In this document: piece by piece, positions 13,896 to 22,026 of the stretch
How positions within the stretch are numbered: position 1 is the stretch's first letter
How the letters are laid out: every line of letters starts with the position of its first letter
Translations under genes and position numbers: made by a program
The notes under the pieces: generated by a model
The model's input: the letters and a program-made list of their open reading frames with translations, nothing else
What the model was told of the DNA's origin: nothing
Database searches by the model: none
DNA from: Gammaproteobacteria bacterium
GTDB taxonomy: Bacteria > Pseudomonadota > Gammaproteobacteria > JAJDOJ01
Direction of reading: 5' to 3'
Assembly: GCA_027030565.1 (NCBI GenBank)
Contig: JALVEU010000255.1
Span: 1 to 25,914 of the forward strand
DNA: 25,914 nucleotides

Positions 13896-15137
13896 GTGTC
13901 CCTGATTCGTCCCTTTCGCGGGCTGCGCCCGGCGCCCGGACGCGCCGAAGAGGTGCTCGCCCCGCCCTACGATGTCCTGAACACCGAAGAGGCGCGCCAG
14001 CAGGCGCAGGGGCGCCCCTGGAGCTTCCTGCACGTCTCCAAACCGGAGATCGATCTGCCGCCAGGGACCGATCCATACAGCGATGCGGTGTATGCCAAGG
14101 CCGCTGAGAACATGCGCCGCATGATCGAATCGGGCGTCCTGGTCCGCGACCCGGCCCCGTGGTTGTATGTCTATCGTCTGGAGATGGACGGCCATGTGCA
14201 GACCGGGATCGTCGCTGTGGCGTCCGTGCAGGCCTACGATCGCAACCGTATCCGCAAGCACGAGTTCACGCGACCCGTGAAGGAGGACGACCGGGTGCGC
14301 CAGATCGAGGCGGTCAACGCGCAGACTGGTCCGGTGCTGCTCGCATATCCGGACCATTCCGAGGTGGATGCCATGCTCGCGGCCTGGACTCGGGCGCATC
14401 AACCCGCCGTGGACGTGGTGGCCGCCGACGGTGTGCGGCACAGCCTGTGGGTGGTGGACGATCCCGAGGTGATCGATCGCCTGGTCCAGGCCTTCGAGTC
14501 CATGCCGGCCCTCTACATCGCCGATGGGCACCATCGTTCGGCAGCGGCATCCCGGGTCGCCGCTCGCCGCCGTGGATCCGGGCCACCCGATCCCGATGCC
14601 TCCACCGAGTATTTTCTCGCCGTGATCTTTCCGGCGCACCAGATGCGCATCCTCGACTACAATCGCGTGGTGCGCGATCTGAACGGCCTGACCCCGCAGG
14701 CGTTTCTGGAACGGGTGCAAGAACGCTTCTCCGTGGAACCGGCCAGTGGGCCCGTGCACCCGCAGTCCCCTGGAGAGTTCGGGATGTACCTGGCCGGCCG
14801 ATGGTATCGCCTGCGGCTGGACCCGAGTCGCATTCCGCAAAACGACCCGGTGGCGCGCCTGGACGTCAGCCTGCTGCAGGACAACCTCATCGGCCCCATA
14901 CTCGGCATCCAGGACCCACGCACCGACGAGCGGATCGACTTCGTGGGGGGGATTCGCGGGTTGGCGGAGCTGGAGCGCCGCGTGGACAGCGGGGAGATGG
15001 CCGTGGGCTTCTCCCTGTATCCCACCCGTATGGAGGACCTCATGGCGGTGGCCGAGGCCGGACGCGTGATGCCGCCCAAGTCCACCTGGTTCGAGCCCAA
15101 GCTGGCCGATGGTCTGGTCTCGCATGTCCTGGACTGA
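13896..15137 (+). CDS. DUF1015 family protein
   Basis: This 413-residue soluble protein covers the whole DUF1015 family. The N-terminus is PFRGLRPAPGRAEEVLAPPYDV. Conserved polar motifs are RKHEFT (120-125), the Glu-Asp-Asp-Arg block KEDDR (129-133), and ADGHHR (209-214). Such clusters look catalytic or nucleotide-binding; the D-G-H-H-R motif recalls the ParB-like serine kinases SerK and SbnI, but homology is not established here. I recall DUF1015 genes near serine-biosynthesis genes in other bacteria. Here the partner is glycerate kinase, 33 bp downstream, which also touches phosphoglycerate. The start is GTG at 13896 with GAGGAG upstream. The biochemical role is unknown. Confidence 0.9.
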   Translation: MSLIRPFRGLRPAPGRAEEVLAPPYDVLNTEEARQQAQGRPWSFLHVSKPEIDLPPGTDPYSDAVYAKAAENMRRMIESGVLVRDPAPWLYVYRLEMDGHVQTGIVAVASVQAYDRNRIRKHEFTRPVKEDDRVRQIEAVNAQTGPVLLAYPDHSEVDAMLAAWTRAHQPAVDVVAADGVRHSLWVVDDPEVIDRLVQAFESMPALYIADGHHRSAAASRVAARRRGSGPPDPDASTEYFLAVIFPAHQMRILDYNRVVRDLNGLTPQAFLERVQERFSVEPASGPVHPQSPGEFGMYLAGRWYRLRLDPSRIPQNDPVARLDVSLLQDNLIGPILGIQDPRTDERIDFVGGIRGLAELERRVDSGEMAVGFSLYPTRMEDLMAVAEAGRVMPPKSTWFEPKLADGLVSHVLD

Positions 15138-15170
15138 GCTCGGCCCGGGTCGAACGGATCCCTTTGACCC

Positions 15171-16337
15171 ATGAGTGAAGCACCCGCCATCCTGATCGCG
15201 CCCGACTCGTTCAAGGGGAGCATCAGTGCCGTGCGCTTCTGCGAGATCGCCGAGCGCGTATTCGCCGAGCACCTGCCCGGCGTGGAGGTGATTTCCCGGC
15301 CCATGGCCGACGGCGGTGAAGGCACCGTGGAGGCGGTGATCCGCGGTGCGGGCGGCAGTCTGCATACGGAGCGGGTGACCGGCCCCCTGGGCGAGCCCGT
15401 GGAGGCCCGATGGGGACTGCTCCCGGACCGGCGCACGGCGGTCATCGAGATGGCGGCGGCGTCGGGTCTCCCGCTGGTTCCGGAAGGGCGCAAGGACCCG
15501 TTGCGTGCAACCTCCTATGGCACCGGAGAGTTGATCCGCGCGGCCCTGGACGCCGGTGCACGGCGGCTCATCGTGGGTCTGGGTGGATCGGCGACCAACG
15601 ATGCCGGCGCCGGAGCCCTGCAAGCGCTCGGACTGAAGCTCTTGGATGGATCGGGAGCCCCATTACCGCCCCAGGCGCGCTCGCTCCTGAAAGTGGCACG
15701 CATCGATGCCTCGGAGCTGGATCCCCGATTGGCCGAGACCGAGGTGCTGCTCGCCTCGGATGTGACCAATGTATTGCTCGGCCCCAATGGAGCCACTGCG
15801 GTCTACGGGCCCCAGAAGGGCGTGGACGCGGAGCTGCAACCCGTGCTCGAGGAGGCCCTGGCGCGTTTCGCCCGGCTCACCGTGGCGGCCACCGGCACCG
15901 ACCACCGCGAGACGCCGGGAGCGGGTGCCGCCGGCGGGATGGGGTTCGGTTTTCTGAGCTGGCTGGGTGCGGAGCTGCGCAGTGGTTTCGAGGTGGTCGC
16001 CGATCTGGTCGGCCTCCCGGAAGTGTTCGAGTCGGGACGGCTGCGTCTGGTGGTGACCGGTGAGGGTGCCATCAATGATCAGTCCGCCCAGGGCAAGCTT
16101 GTGGGTCGCATCGCCCTGCTTTCGTGGGCCCATGGCGTACCGGTGATCGCCCTGGCCGGGGCATTGCAACCCGGTTACGAGGGCCTGTATGCGCAGGGCG
16201 TGGCCTCCATGCAGAGCATCGTACCCCGTCCAATGAGCCTGCACGAGGCCATGCGCGATGCCGGGGATCTGCTGGCCGCGCGGGTGCGTGACCTGGCCCA
16301 TGCGCTGCAGGCTACAGCTTTCGGCGCTTGGCCATGA
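15171..16337 (+). CDS. Glycerate kinase (GlxK/GarK family)
   Basis: The 388-residue enzyme phosphorylates D-glycerate using ATP, most likely giving 2-phosphoglycerate, and links glyoxylate/glycolate salvage to glycolysis. The family signature begins the protein (ILIAPDSFKGSISA). Other conserved blocks are RPMADGGEGTVEAV, GLGGSATNDAGAGALQALG and TGEGAINDQSAQGKL. Length is normal (about 375-390). It is cytoplasmic. It follows DUF1015 by 33 bp on the same strand with no promoter seen between, so they probably share a transcript. The ribosome-binding site is weak. Its 3' end overlaps the convergent helical-protein gene by 26 bp. No glyoxylate carboligase or tartronate semialdehyde reductase is in the window. 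Confidence 0.94.
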   Translation: MSEAPAILIAPDSFKGSISAVRFCEIAERVFAEHLPGVEVISRPMADGGEGTVEAVIRGAGGSLHTERVTGPLGEPVEARWGLLPDRRTAVIEMAAASGLPLVPEGRKDPLRATSYGTGELIRAALDAGARRLIVGLGGSATNDAGAGALQALGLKLLDGSGAPLPPQARSLLKVARIDASELDPRLAETEVLLASDVTNVLLGPNGATAVYGPQKGVDAELQPVLEEALARFARLTVAATGTDHRETPGAGAAGGMGFGFLSWLGAELRSGFEVVADLVGLPEVFESGRLRLVVTGEGAINDQSAQGKLVGRIALLSWAHGVPVIALAGALQPGYEGLYAQGVASMQSIVPRPMSLHEAMRDAGDLLAARVRDLAHALQATAFGAWP

Positions 16338-17517
16338 GCCGGCTGCTGCGGCGCAGCTCGGCGAGGATCTCCTTCTCGAGCCGGTCCAGCTCCTGAATCT
16401 TGTTCTTGGCGGCGCCGGCCAGCCAGGTGGCGGTGTCCTTCTTCTTGTTGGCGAAATAGTCCAGGATGAACTGCTCGGAGAGCAACACGTAGCGGATGGC
16501 CTTCTCAGGGTCGACCTGGATGAAGGGGTTCTGGGCGATCTGGTAGGCCGACTCCTCTTGTTTGCGGCAGTACGTGTTGAGCAAGAAGTAGAGTGTCATG
16601 CGGAACTCGCGACCCATGCGCGATATGCGCGGGCGCGCATATTCGCTGATGCTGGCGTCGACCAGGGCGTCGAGCCAGTCGGTGAGCTCGTTCTCGGAGA
16701 TCACCACTTCGTTGGCCTCGAGTTCGTGAATCAGTTCCGCGATCTGCTCCTGAATCTCGCGGGCCTTTTCCTCGGACTGGCGTGCGTTGAGGGTGCGGCG
16801 CCAGAAGCTGCGAGTCTCCTCGAGCTGCTTGCGTAGGCGTTCGATCTGCTGGGGGATGTGGGCGTTCTTGCGCTCCTCCTCTTCCACCTCCCTGCGTTTG
16901 GCCACGATGGCCCGTCCCATGATTTTGAGGCGAAAGATGTAGTACTCGGCCAGGAGCTTCTCCACGGCCTCGCTCTGCGCCTCCAGACCTTTCACGGCCT
17001 GCCGGAAGCGGATGCGGTCGCTGGTGTCGATCGGCCTGGCCTCGCGCAGGACCTGGGCGGCGTTGAAGATGGTGACGATCTCACTGCGTACGTCCACCAG
17101 CAGCGTATTGATGTGATTGATGTTCTTGACGAACAGGCTCAAAGGGTACTTGCCCTTTTCGCGCTGCGATTCCTGGAGCATGGTGATCAGCGCCAGGATC
17201 TTGTCCTTGAACACGCGTACGTTGGCCGTGTCGCCGGAGAGCTTGGCGCGGTCCAAGGCATCCACCACCGCTTTGCCATAGGTCTTCTCATCGCGCATGC
17301 GGCGGGCCAGATGATACGAATTGGCCGCAAGCAGGAGATTCTCCACGGCTTGCCGCGACTGGGCGGGGAGATGATGGGCGATATTGGCCGGAACGTTTTC
17401 CGGGAGGTGCTCGACGGGGATCTGTGCGATCTGCTCCGGGGGCAGCGAGCGGATGAGACGCAGAAACGCCTCGACCGTCAGAGGGCCTGAAATCGCGGCG
17501 GTCTGCGTTGTGGACAT
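16312..17517 (-). CDS. Unrecognised helical/coiled-coil protein
   Basis: I do not recognise this 401-residue protein. It lacks a signal peptide, membrane helices and Cys-based motifs, and is rich in Glu, Arg, Leu, Ala and Gln. The N-terminal part (about 1-60) has PPEQIAQIPVEHLPENVPANI. The middle is long helical sequence, with strong coiled-coil character at about residues 210-275 (REVEEEERKNAHIPQQIERL, then RQSEEKAREIQEQIAELIHE). The C-terminal part has EYARPRISRMGREFRMTLYF and ends in a basic tail, SRLMAKRRKL. ATG at 17517 is chosen because a good minus-strand promoter overlaps the earlier in-frame ATG at 17559; no strong ribosome-binding site is visible. It reads as a full-length, well-kept gene, not a shadow. 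A cytoskeletal, scaffold or nucleic-acid-binding role would be guesswork. Confidence 0.85.
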   Translation of the reverse strand: MSTTQTAAISGPLTVEAFLRLIRSLPPEQIAQIPVEHLPENVPANIAHHLPAQSRQAVENLLLAANSYHLARRMRDEKTYGKAVVDALDRAKLSGDTANVRVFKDKILALITMLQESQREKGKYPLSLFVKNINHINTLLVDVRSEIVTIFNAAQVLREARPIDTSDRIRFRQAVKGLEAQSEAVEKLLAEYYIFRLKIMGRAIVAKRREVEEEERKNAHIPQQIERLRKQLEETRSFWRRTLNARQSEEKAREIQEQIAELIHELEANEVVISENELTDWLDALVDASISEYARPRISRMGREFRMTLYFLLNTYCRKQEESAYQIAQNPFIQVDPEKAIRYVLLSEQFILDYFANKKKDTATWLAGAAKNKIQELDRLEKEILAELRRSSRLMAKRRKL

Positions 17518-17557
17518 TACGTATGCGTAGCGGACGTCCGAACGGGTCGTGGGGTTC

Positions 17558-17585
17558 ATATAACGCGCCTGTGGCATCGAGTCAA
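17558..17585 (-). promoter_or_regulatory. Predicted promoter of the helical-protein gene
   Basis: On the minus strand: TTGACT (plus positions 17580-17585), a 16-bp spacer, TTATAT (17558-17563). Both boxes are close to the sigma-70 consensus. The start would be near 17551, leaving about 34 untranslated bases before ATG at 17517, which supports that start codon. Confidence 0.6.
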
Positions 17586-17713
17586 ACGGACGTGGACGGC
17601 CGGTGCGGTTTGCGTGGCCGTCGTGCACGTGGGATGAGGGTCCAGCCTTGTGCTCCGTCGGCGGGCCGCGTATCGTCGCAACCGCCCCGCACGCACCCCC
17701 GCCGGTGTGTCGC

Positions 17714-18763
17714 TCAGGCGTTGCGCGCGAACTCCACCATGCGCATGGTGGCCCGATATGCGCGGGCCCGGATCTCCTCCGGGATCTGGATCTCGTTGGC
17801 GCCGGTCTCCAGGGTCTGCAGCAGGTTGTGCAGGCCGTTCATGGCCATCCAGGGACAGTGGGCACAGGCATGGCAGGTGGCGCCCACCCCGCCGGTGGGG
17901 GCCTCGATGAGGATTTTGTCGGGCGCAGCCTGTTCCATCTTGTAGAAGATGCCGCGGTCGGTGGCCACGATCAGCTCGCGGTTGGGGAGGCGTTTGGCCG
18001 CTTCGATGAGCTGGGTGGTGGATCCCACGGCGTCGGCCAGGGCGATGACCTCCGCAGGCGACTCCGGATGTACGAGCACGGCCGCCTCCGGATGCAGGGC
18101 CTTGAGCTCTCGCAGCGCCTGGGCCTTGAACTCTTCATGGACCACGCAGGCGCCTTGCCAGCGCAACATGTCGGCCCCAGTGACCCGCTGGATGTAGTCC
18201 CCCAGATAGCGATCGGGAGCCCACAGAATCTTCTTGCCTTCGTCCATGAGATGTGCGACCACCCGAACGGCGATACTGGAGGTCACGACCCAGTCGGCGC
18301 GGGCCTTTACTGCGGCGCTGGTGTTGGAATAGACCACCACGGTGCGGTCCGGGTGGGCGTCGCAAAAGGCGGAGAACGCCCCCGGGGGACAACTGAGGTC
18401 CAGCGAGCACTCCGCCTCCAGCGTGGGCATGAGGACCCGTTTCTCGGGGCTCAGGATCTTCGCTGTCTCGCCCATGAAGCGCACACCCGCCACGACGATG
18501 GTGGAGGCTGGATGCTCGTACCCGAAGCGCGCCATCTCCAGAGAATCGGCCACCTTGCCGCCGGTTTCCTCGGCGATCTTCTGGAGTTCCCGGTCCACGT
18601 AGTAATGGGCCACCAGTACGGCGTCCTGTTCCCGCAGCAACGTTTTGATGCGTTCCACCACGCGGCGGTGCGCTTCGCCCCGATAACGCGGCACATGGGC
18701 GCAGACGTCCGCAGTCTCGGGCACGTTCTCCAGGGGTTGAGCAGCGGGTACGGGGGATGGCAT
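17714..18763 (-). CDS. nadA: Quinolinate synthase A
   Basis: The 349-residue cytoplasmic enzyme condenses iminoaspartate with dihydroxyacetone phosphate to make quinolinate in de novo NAD synthesis. It uses a [4Fe-4S] cluster. The three ligand cysteines can be placed by constant offset from the E. coli enzyme: C119 (AECSLDLSCP), C206 (GACVVHEEF) and C303 in CHACAHCPWMAMNGL. The substrate motif VAHYYVD is also present. Length and order are standard. The nearest gene downstream on this strand is the helical protein, about 200 bp away and with its own promoter. nadB and nadC are not in the window. No strong ribosome-binding site precedes ATG. Confidence 0.97.
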   Translation of the reverse strand: MPSPVPAAQPLENVPETADVCAHVPRYRGEAHRRVVERIKTLLREQDAVLVAHYYVDRELQKIAEETGGKVADSLEMARFGYEHPASTIVVAGVRFMGETAKILSPEKRVLMPTLEAECSLDLSCPPGAFSAFCDAHPDRTVVVYSNTSAAVKARADWVVTSSIAVRVVAHLMDEGKKILWAPDRYLGDYIQRVTGADMLRWQGACVVHEEFKAQALRELKALHPEAAVLVHPESPAEVIALADAVGSTTQLIEAAKRLPNRELIVATDRGIFYKMEQAAPDKILIEAPTGGVGATCHACAHCPWMAMNGLHNLLQTLETGANEIQIPEEIRARAYRATMRMVEFARNA

Positions 18764-18919
18764 CGATCAGCGCGGCATTTGTTACACTGCGAACGAAGGT
18801 CGGGATGAACGGGGCGGCATCGGGCGGGCCGGTGCCCGCCTCGCTCTGCAGCCGTCTTCTGCGTACTCGAACACCATCGGAGCAGCGAGGATCCAGAACG
18901 GATAGAGGCTTCTCTCAGT

Positions 18920-19042
18920 ATGGAACGATTCGGCCTCGTGCGTCCTTATCCCAAATGGCCTAGCGGTGATCCCCGATGGCTGCGTGCGCGGTTGTCGCCG
19001 GGGCGCTGGCAGGAGGCAGGCCCGGGTCCGGCCGGTTCATGA
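18920..19042 (+). CDS. Possible 40-residue microprotein coupled to the acyl-CoA synthetase
   Basis: ATG at 18920 opens a 40-codon frame whose TGA (19040-19042) overlaps the synthetase ATG as ATGA. The predicted peptide is Arg-, Pro-, Gly- and Trp-rich (MERFGLVRPYPKWPSG, then DPRWLRARLSPGRWQEAG), with no membrane helix. An AGAGG lies about eleven bases upstream of its ATG. The synthetase itself has no ribosome-binding site at a normal distance, so translational coupling through this ORF would explain its expression. Alternatively the ORF is chance and the synthetase starts elsewhere. Evidence is only positional. Confidence 0.35.
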   Translation: MERFGLVRPYPKWPSGDPRWLRARLSPGRWQEAGPGPAGS

Positions 19043-20859
19043 GCGCGCAGACCCTCTGGATCCAGCCTGAGACCTGCGGGACGTTGCATGGCCTGTTCCG
19101 CCGGCGGGTGGAGCGCAGCCCCGATGCGGTCGCCTATCGCCAGTACGATCCCGGTGGCCAGCGGTGGACGGATGCGACCTGGGCGCAGATGGCCACGGAG
19201 GTGGGCCGTTGGCAGGCGGCGCTGCGGCGCGAAGGTCTCAAGCCGGGGGATCGTGTCGGCATCATGCTTCGCAACAGCCGCGAATGGGTGGTCGCAGAGC
19301 AGGCCGCCCTGGGGCTGGGGTTGGTGGTGGTGCCCCTGTACACCAACGACCGGCCGCGCAACGTGGCCTTCATCGCTGCGGAAACCGAGATGCGCGTGCT
19401 GTTCGTCGACGGGCGTCGCCAGTGGCAGCAGCTCCAGGAACACAGCGAGGAACTGGCCGGCATCCGCAGAATCGTGAGCATCGGGCAGATCGAGGCCGAG
19501 GACGAGCCCCGTGACCCGCGGCTCGCTTCCCTGCACGACTGGGTCTTCGGCATCGAAGCCGAGCCCGAGTGGCGCGAGGTCAAGCCTTCCGGTCTGGCCA
19601 CCATCGTCTATACGTCGGGCACCACGGGGCGTCCCAAGGGCGTCATGCTCACCCATTACAACATCTTGAGCAATGTGTGGGCCTCCGCCCAATGTGCCAC
19701 GCTGCTCGGCACCGAGGAACGCTTCCTCTCCTTCCTTCCGCTCTCCCACATGCTGGAGCGCACGGCGGGTTACTACCTGCCCATGGCCCTGGGGGCCACC
19801 GTGATCTATGCCCGCTCGGTCCTGCAGCTCGGTGAAGACCTGCGTTCCCAGCGCCCCACGGTACTCATCTCCGTGCCACGGGTCTACGAGCGCATCCATG
19901 CCCGCATCACGAGTCAGCTGGCGAAGAGCCCCTCGTGGCGCAGGCGGCTGCTGGAGTGGGCCCGCGAGATCGGCTGGGCCCGCCACGAGTGGCTCCAAGG
20001 ACGCGGGCAGTGGTCTGCTGGCCAACTGGCCTGGCCTCTGCTGGACCGGCTGGTCGCGCGTCCCGTGCGTGAGGCCTTCGGGGGCGCGTTGAACTATGCC
20101 ATCTGCGGTGGCGCGCCCATGCCGCTGGAGGTGGGACGGTTTTTCCTGGCCATGGGGGTTCCCATTTATCAGGGCTACGGGATGACCGAGGCCGGCCCCG
20201 TGGTCTCGGTGAACCGGCCTGATGACAACATTCCCGAGAGCATCGGGCGCCCGTTGCCGGGCGTAGCAGTCCGGATCGGTGAACAGGACGAACTCCAGGT
20301 GCTGGGTCCCAACGTCATGCTTGGTTATTGGCGCAATGCAGAGGCCACGGCGGCGGCGTTCACCGGTGACCGCTGGCTGCGCACCGGGGATCAGGCGCGC
20401 ATGGACGCCGACGGACATCTCTACATCACCGGACGCATCAAAGACATCATCGTGCTCGGCAACGGGGAGAAGGTGCCCCCCGCGGAGATGGAGCTGGCGA
20501 TCCAGTCCGACCCATTGTTCGAGCAAGTGATGATCGTGGGCGAGGGACGACCGTTCCTGAGCGCACTCGTGGTCCTCGAGCCGACTGCCTGGCGGGCGCT
20601 GGCTCGGGAACTGGGCCTGGATCCGGATCGGGAGGAGAGCCTCACCGACCGGCTGGTCCAGCGGGCGCTGCTCGGCCGCGTGGCGGCACGTCTGGAGACA
20701 TTCCCCGCCCATGCACAGGTGCGTGCCTTGCGTGCCTTTCTCAAGCCCTGGACCGTGGAGGAGGGGCTCCTCACCCCGACCCTGAAGCTGCGGCGCGCGC
20801 AGATCATCAAGCGCTTCCAAGCCGAAATCGAACGGCTCTATGAGGGACGACGTACATGA
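19039..20859 (+). CDS. Long-chain acyl-CoA synthetase (AMP-dependent ligase)
   Basis: The 606-residue enzyme activates a fatty acid through an acyl-adenylate to acyl-CoA. Core motifs of the adenylate-forming family are present: the P-loop TIVYTSGTTGRPKGVMLTH, the substrate-site block YQGYGMTEAGPVVSVNRP, and GDQARMDADGHLYITGRIKDIIVLGNGEKVPP before the C-terminal swivelling domain. Length and the long insert before YGMTEAG match FadD15-like long-chain synthetases. The start chosen is ATG at 19039; an earlier in-frame start at 18976 would add 21 residues of unrelated composition. Its stop overlaps the ATG of the thioesterase (ATGA), so synthesis and hydrolysis of acyl-CoA are co-expressed. The exact chain-length preference is not visible. 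Confidence 0.93.
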   Translation: MSAQTLWIQPETCGTLHGLFRRRVERSPDAVAYRQYDPGGQRWTDATWAQMATEVGRWQAALRREGLKPGDRVGIMLRNSREWVVAEQAALGLGLVVVPLYTNDRPRNVAFIAAETEMRVLFVDGRRQWQQLQEHSEELAGIRRIVSIGQIEAEDEPRDPRLASLHDWVFGIEAEPEWREVKPSGLATIVYTSGTTGRPKGVMLTHYNILSNVWASAQCATLLGTEERFLSFLPLSHMLERTAGYYLPMALGATVIYARSVLQLGEDLRSQRPTVLISVPRVYERIHARITSQLAKSPSWRRRLLEWAREIGWARHEWLQGRGQWSAGQLAWPLLDRLVARPVREAFGGALNYAICGGAPMPLEVGRFFLAMGVPIYQGYGMTEAGPVVSVNRPDDNIPESIGRPLPGVAVRIGEQDELQVLGPNVMLGYWRNAEATAAAFTGDRWLRTGDQARMDADGHLYITGRIKDIIVLGNGEKVPPAEMELAIQSDPLFEQVMIVGEGRPFLSALVVLEPTAWRALARELGLDPDREESLTDRLVQRALLGRVAARLETFPAHAQVRALRAFLKPWTVEEGLLTPTLKLRRAQIIKRFQAEIERLYEGRRT

Positions 20860-21227
20860 GCGTACCGGTGTTGCGGGTCCCTGCCACCCCGGCCCACACC
20901 AACGCAGGCGGCGACATCTTCGGTGGTTGGGTCATGAGTCAAGTGGATATCGCCGGGAGCATCCCGGCGGTCAGGCGTGCTAGAGGGCGCGTGGTGACCG
21001 TGGCCGTGCGGGCGCTGCGGTTCATCGCGCCCGTGCACGTGGGCGATCTGCTCAGCCTGTATGCGGAAGTCGTGGCGGTGGGCAACACGTCCATCACGGT
21101 GGATGTGCGGGTGGACGCCGAGCGCAACCCCGCGGCGCCCGAAGTGGTCCGGGTCTGCGAGGCGCAGCTGGTCTACGTGGCCGTGGACGCAGAAGGCAAG
21201 AAGCGTCCGGTACCCAGGCCGCGCTAG
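20856..21227 (+). CDS. yciA: Acyl-CoA thioesterase, YciA-like hotdog protein
   Basis: The 123-residue single hotdog-fold enzyme hydrolyses acyl-CoA to free acid and CoA. Family residues are clear: PAHTNAGGDIFGGWVMSQVD, containing the catalytic Asp and the Gly-Gly turn, then RVVTVAVRALRFIAPVHVGD and a final YVAVD-EGK block as in E. coli YciA. It begins inside the synthetase stop codon (ATGA), the tightest kind of translational coupling. The pair may set the acyl-CoA pool or recycle fatty acids. Length is slightly shorter than E. coli YciA at the C-terminus. Confidence 0.93.
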   Translation: MSVPVLRVPATPAHTNAGGDIFGGWVMSQVDIAGSIPAVRRARGRVVTVAVRALRFIAPVHVGDLLSLYAEVVAVGNTSITVDVRVDAERNPAAPEVVRVCEAQLVYVAVDAEGKKRPVPRPR

Positions 21228-21378
21228 CCCCGGCCCTCCCTCGCCGAACACACGACATGGGGCGCGCCGGGCCGATGGGGCTGTTGTGGCCCGCCGCGGC
21301 CCGATCCATCATGATGCAACGACGCGGTCGGATGTCATGGCCATCCGTTTGCCGCGTGCAGACCAATGGAGGAAGACG

Positions 21379-21960
21379 ATGGGCAAGAAGATCCTGATGT
21401 TGGTGGGTGACTACGTGGAGGACTACGAGGTCATGGTGCCTTTCCAGGCGCTACAGATGGTGGGGCATGCGGTGGATGCGGTGTGCCCCAACAAAACAAC
21501 CGGGGAACAGGTGCGTACGGCAGTGCACGACTTCGAGGGTGACCAGACTTACAGCGAGAAGCCCGGCCACAACTTCACGTTGAACGCCGACTTCGACGCG
21601 GTGGACCCCGCGTCCTATGACGCCCTGGTGATTCCCGGCGGACGGGCACCGGAATACATTCGTCTCGATCCCAGGGTCATCGAGATCGTGCAGCACTTCC
21701 ACAGGGCCGAAAAGCCCATCGCAGCCATCTGCCACGGGGCCTTGGTGCTCGCTGCGGCCGGTGCATTGGAAGGGCGCAGCTGCTCGTGTTACCCGGCGGT
21801 GGGACCGGATGTGGAACAAGCCGGCGGGCGGTATGTGGAGGTGCCGGTGGACGCCGCCCACGTGGATGGCAATCTCGTCAGCGCCCCTGCCTGGCCGGCC
21901 CATCCCCAATGGTTGGCGCGGTTCCTGGAGCTCCTGGGCACTTCAATCTCCCAGGCCTGA
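21379..21960 (+). CDS. DJ-1/PfpI family protein
   Basis: The 193-residue cytoplasmic protein has the class I glutamine-amidotransferase-like fold. The nucleophile elbow is AICHGALVLAA with C118-H119, and an acidic residue from GDYVEDYE (about residue 14) would contact the cysteine. IPGGRAPEYIRLDPRVIEIV is characteristic of the PfpI/YhbO branch. Members act as stress proteins, glyoxalases or deglycases and some as proteases; the sequence does not choose between these. ATG at 21379 follows GGAGGA at 21368-21373, an excellent ribosome-binding site. The stop codon abuts the A-tract of the convergent terminator. The 151 bp before the gene show no clear promoter. Confidence 0.92.
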   Translation: MGKKILMLVGDYVEDYEVMVPFQALQMVGHAVDAVCPNKTTGEQVRTAVHDFEGDQTYSEKPGHNFTLNADFDAVDPASYDALVIPGGRAPEYIRLDPRVIEIVQHFHRAEKPIAAICHGALVLAAAGALEGRSCSCYPAVGPDVEQAGGRYVEVPVDAAHVDGNLVSAPAWPAHPQWLARFLELLGTSISQA

Positions 21961-22004
21961 AAAAACAACCTGGGAGCCGGGCGGGCCCTGTCCGCCCAGC
22001 TCCC
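21960..22004 (-). terminator. Rho-independent terminator of the FmdB-like gene
   Basis: Read on the minus strand: a stem of GGGAGC...GCTCCC extended by GGGCGG...CCGCCC after one mismatch, a 7-base loop, then five bases later TTTTTT (plus strand AAAAAA, 21960-21965). It lies 23 bp after the FmdB-like stop. The A-run on the plus side begins at the last base of the DJ-1 stop, so the hairpin may also end DJ-1 transcripts. Confidence 0.8.
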
Positions 22005-22026
22005 GGAAGTGGGCCGGCTGGCATCG

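Noticed and set aside
13395..15623. 742-codon open frame antisense to DUF1015 and glycerate kinase
   Set aside because: Composition is Arg/His/Gly/Pro-rich with no recognisable motif; it is the GC-driven shadow of two well-identified genes on the other strand.
18946..20820. 624-codon open frame antisense to the acyl-CoA synthetase
   Set aside because: Shadow of the synthetase; the plus strand carries all adenylate-forming motifs.
21268..21293. CGGGCC / GGCCCG repeat after the thioesterase as a terminator
   Set aside because: Short stem with a 14-base loop and no T-run; expected by chance in sequence this rich in G and C.
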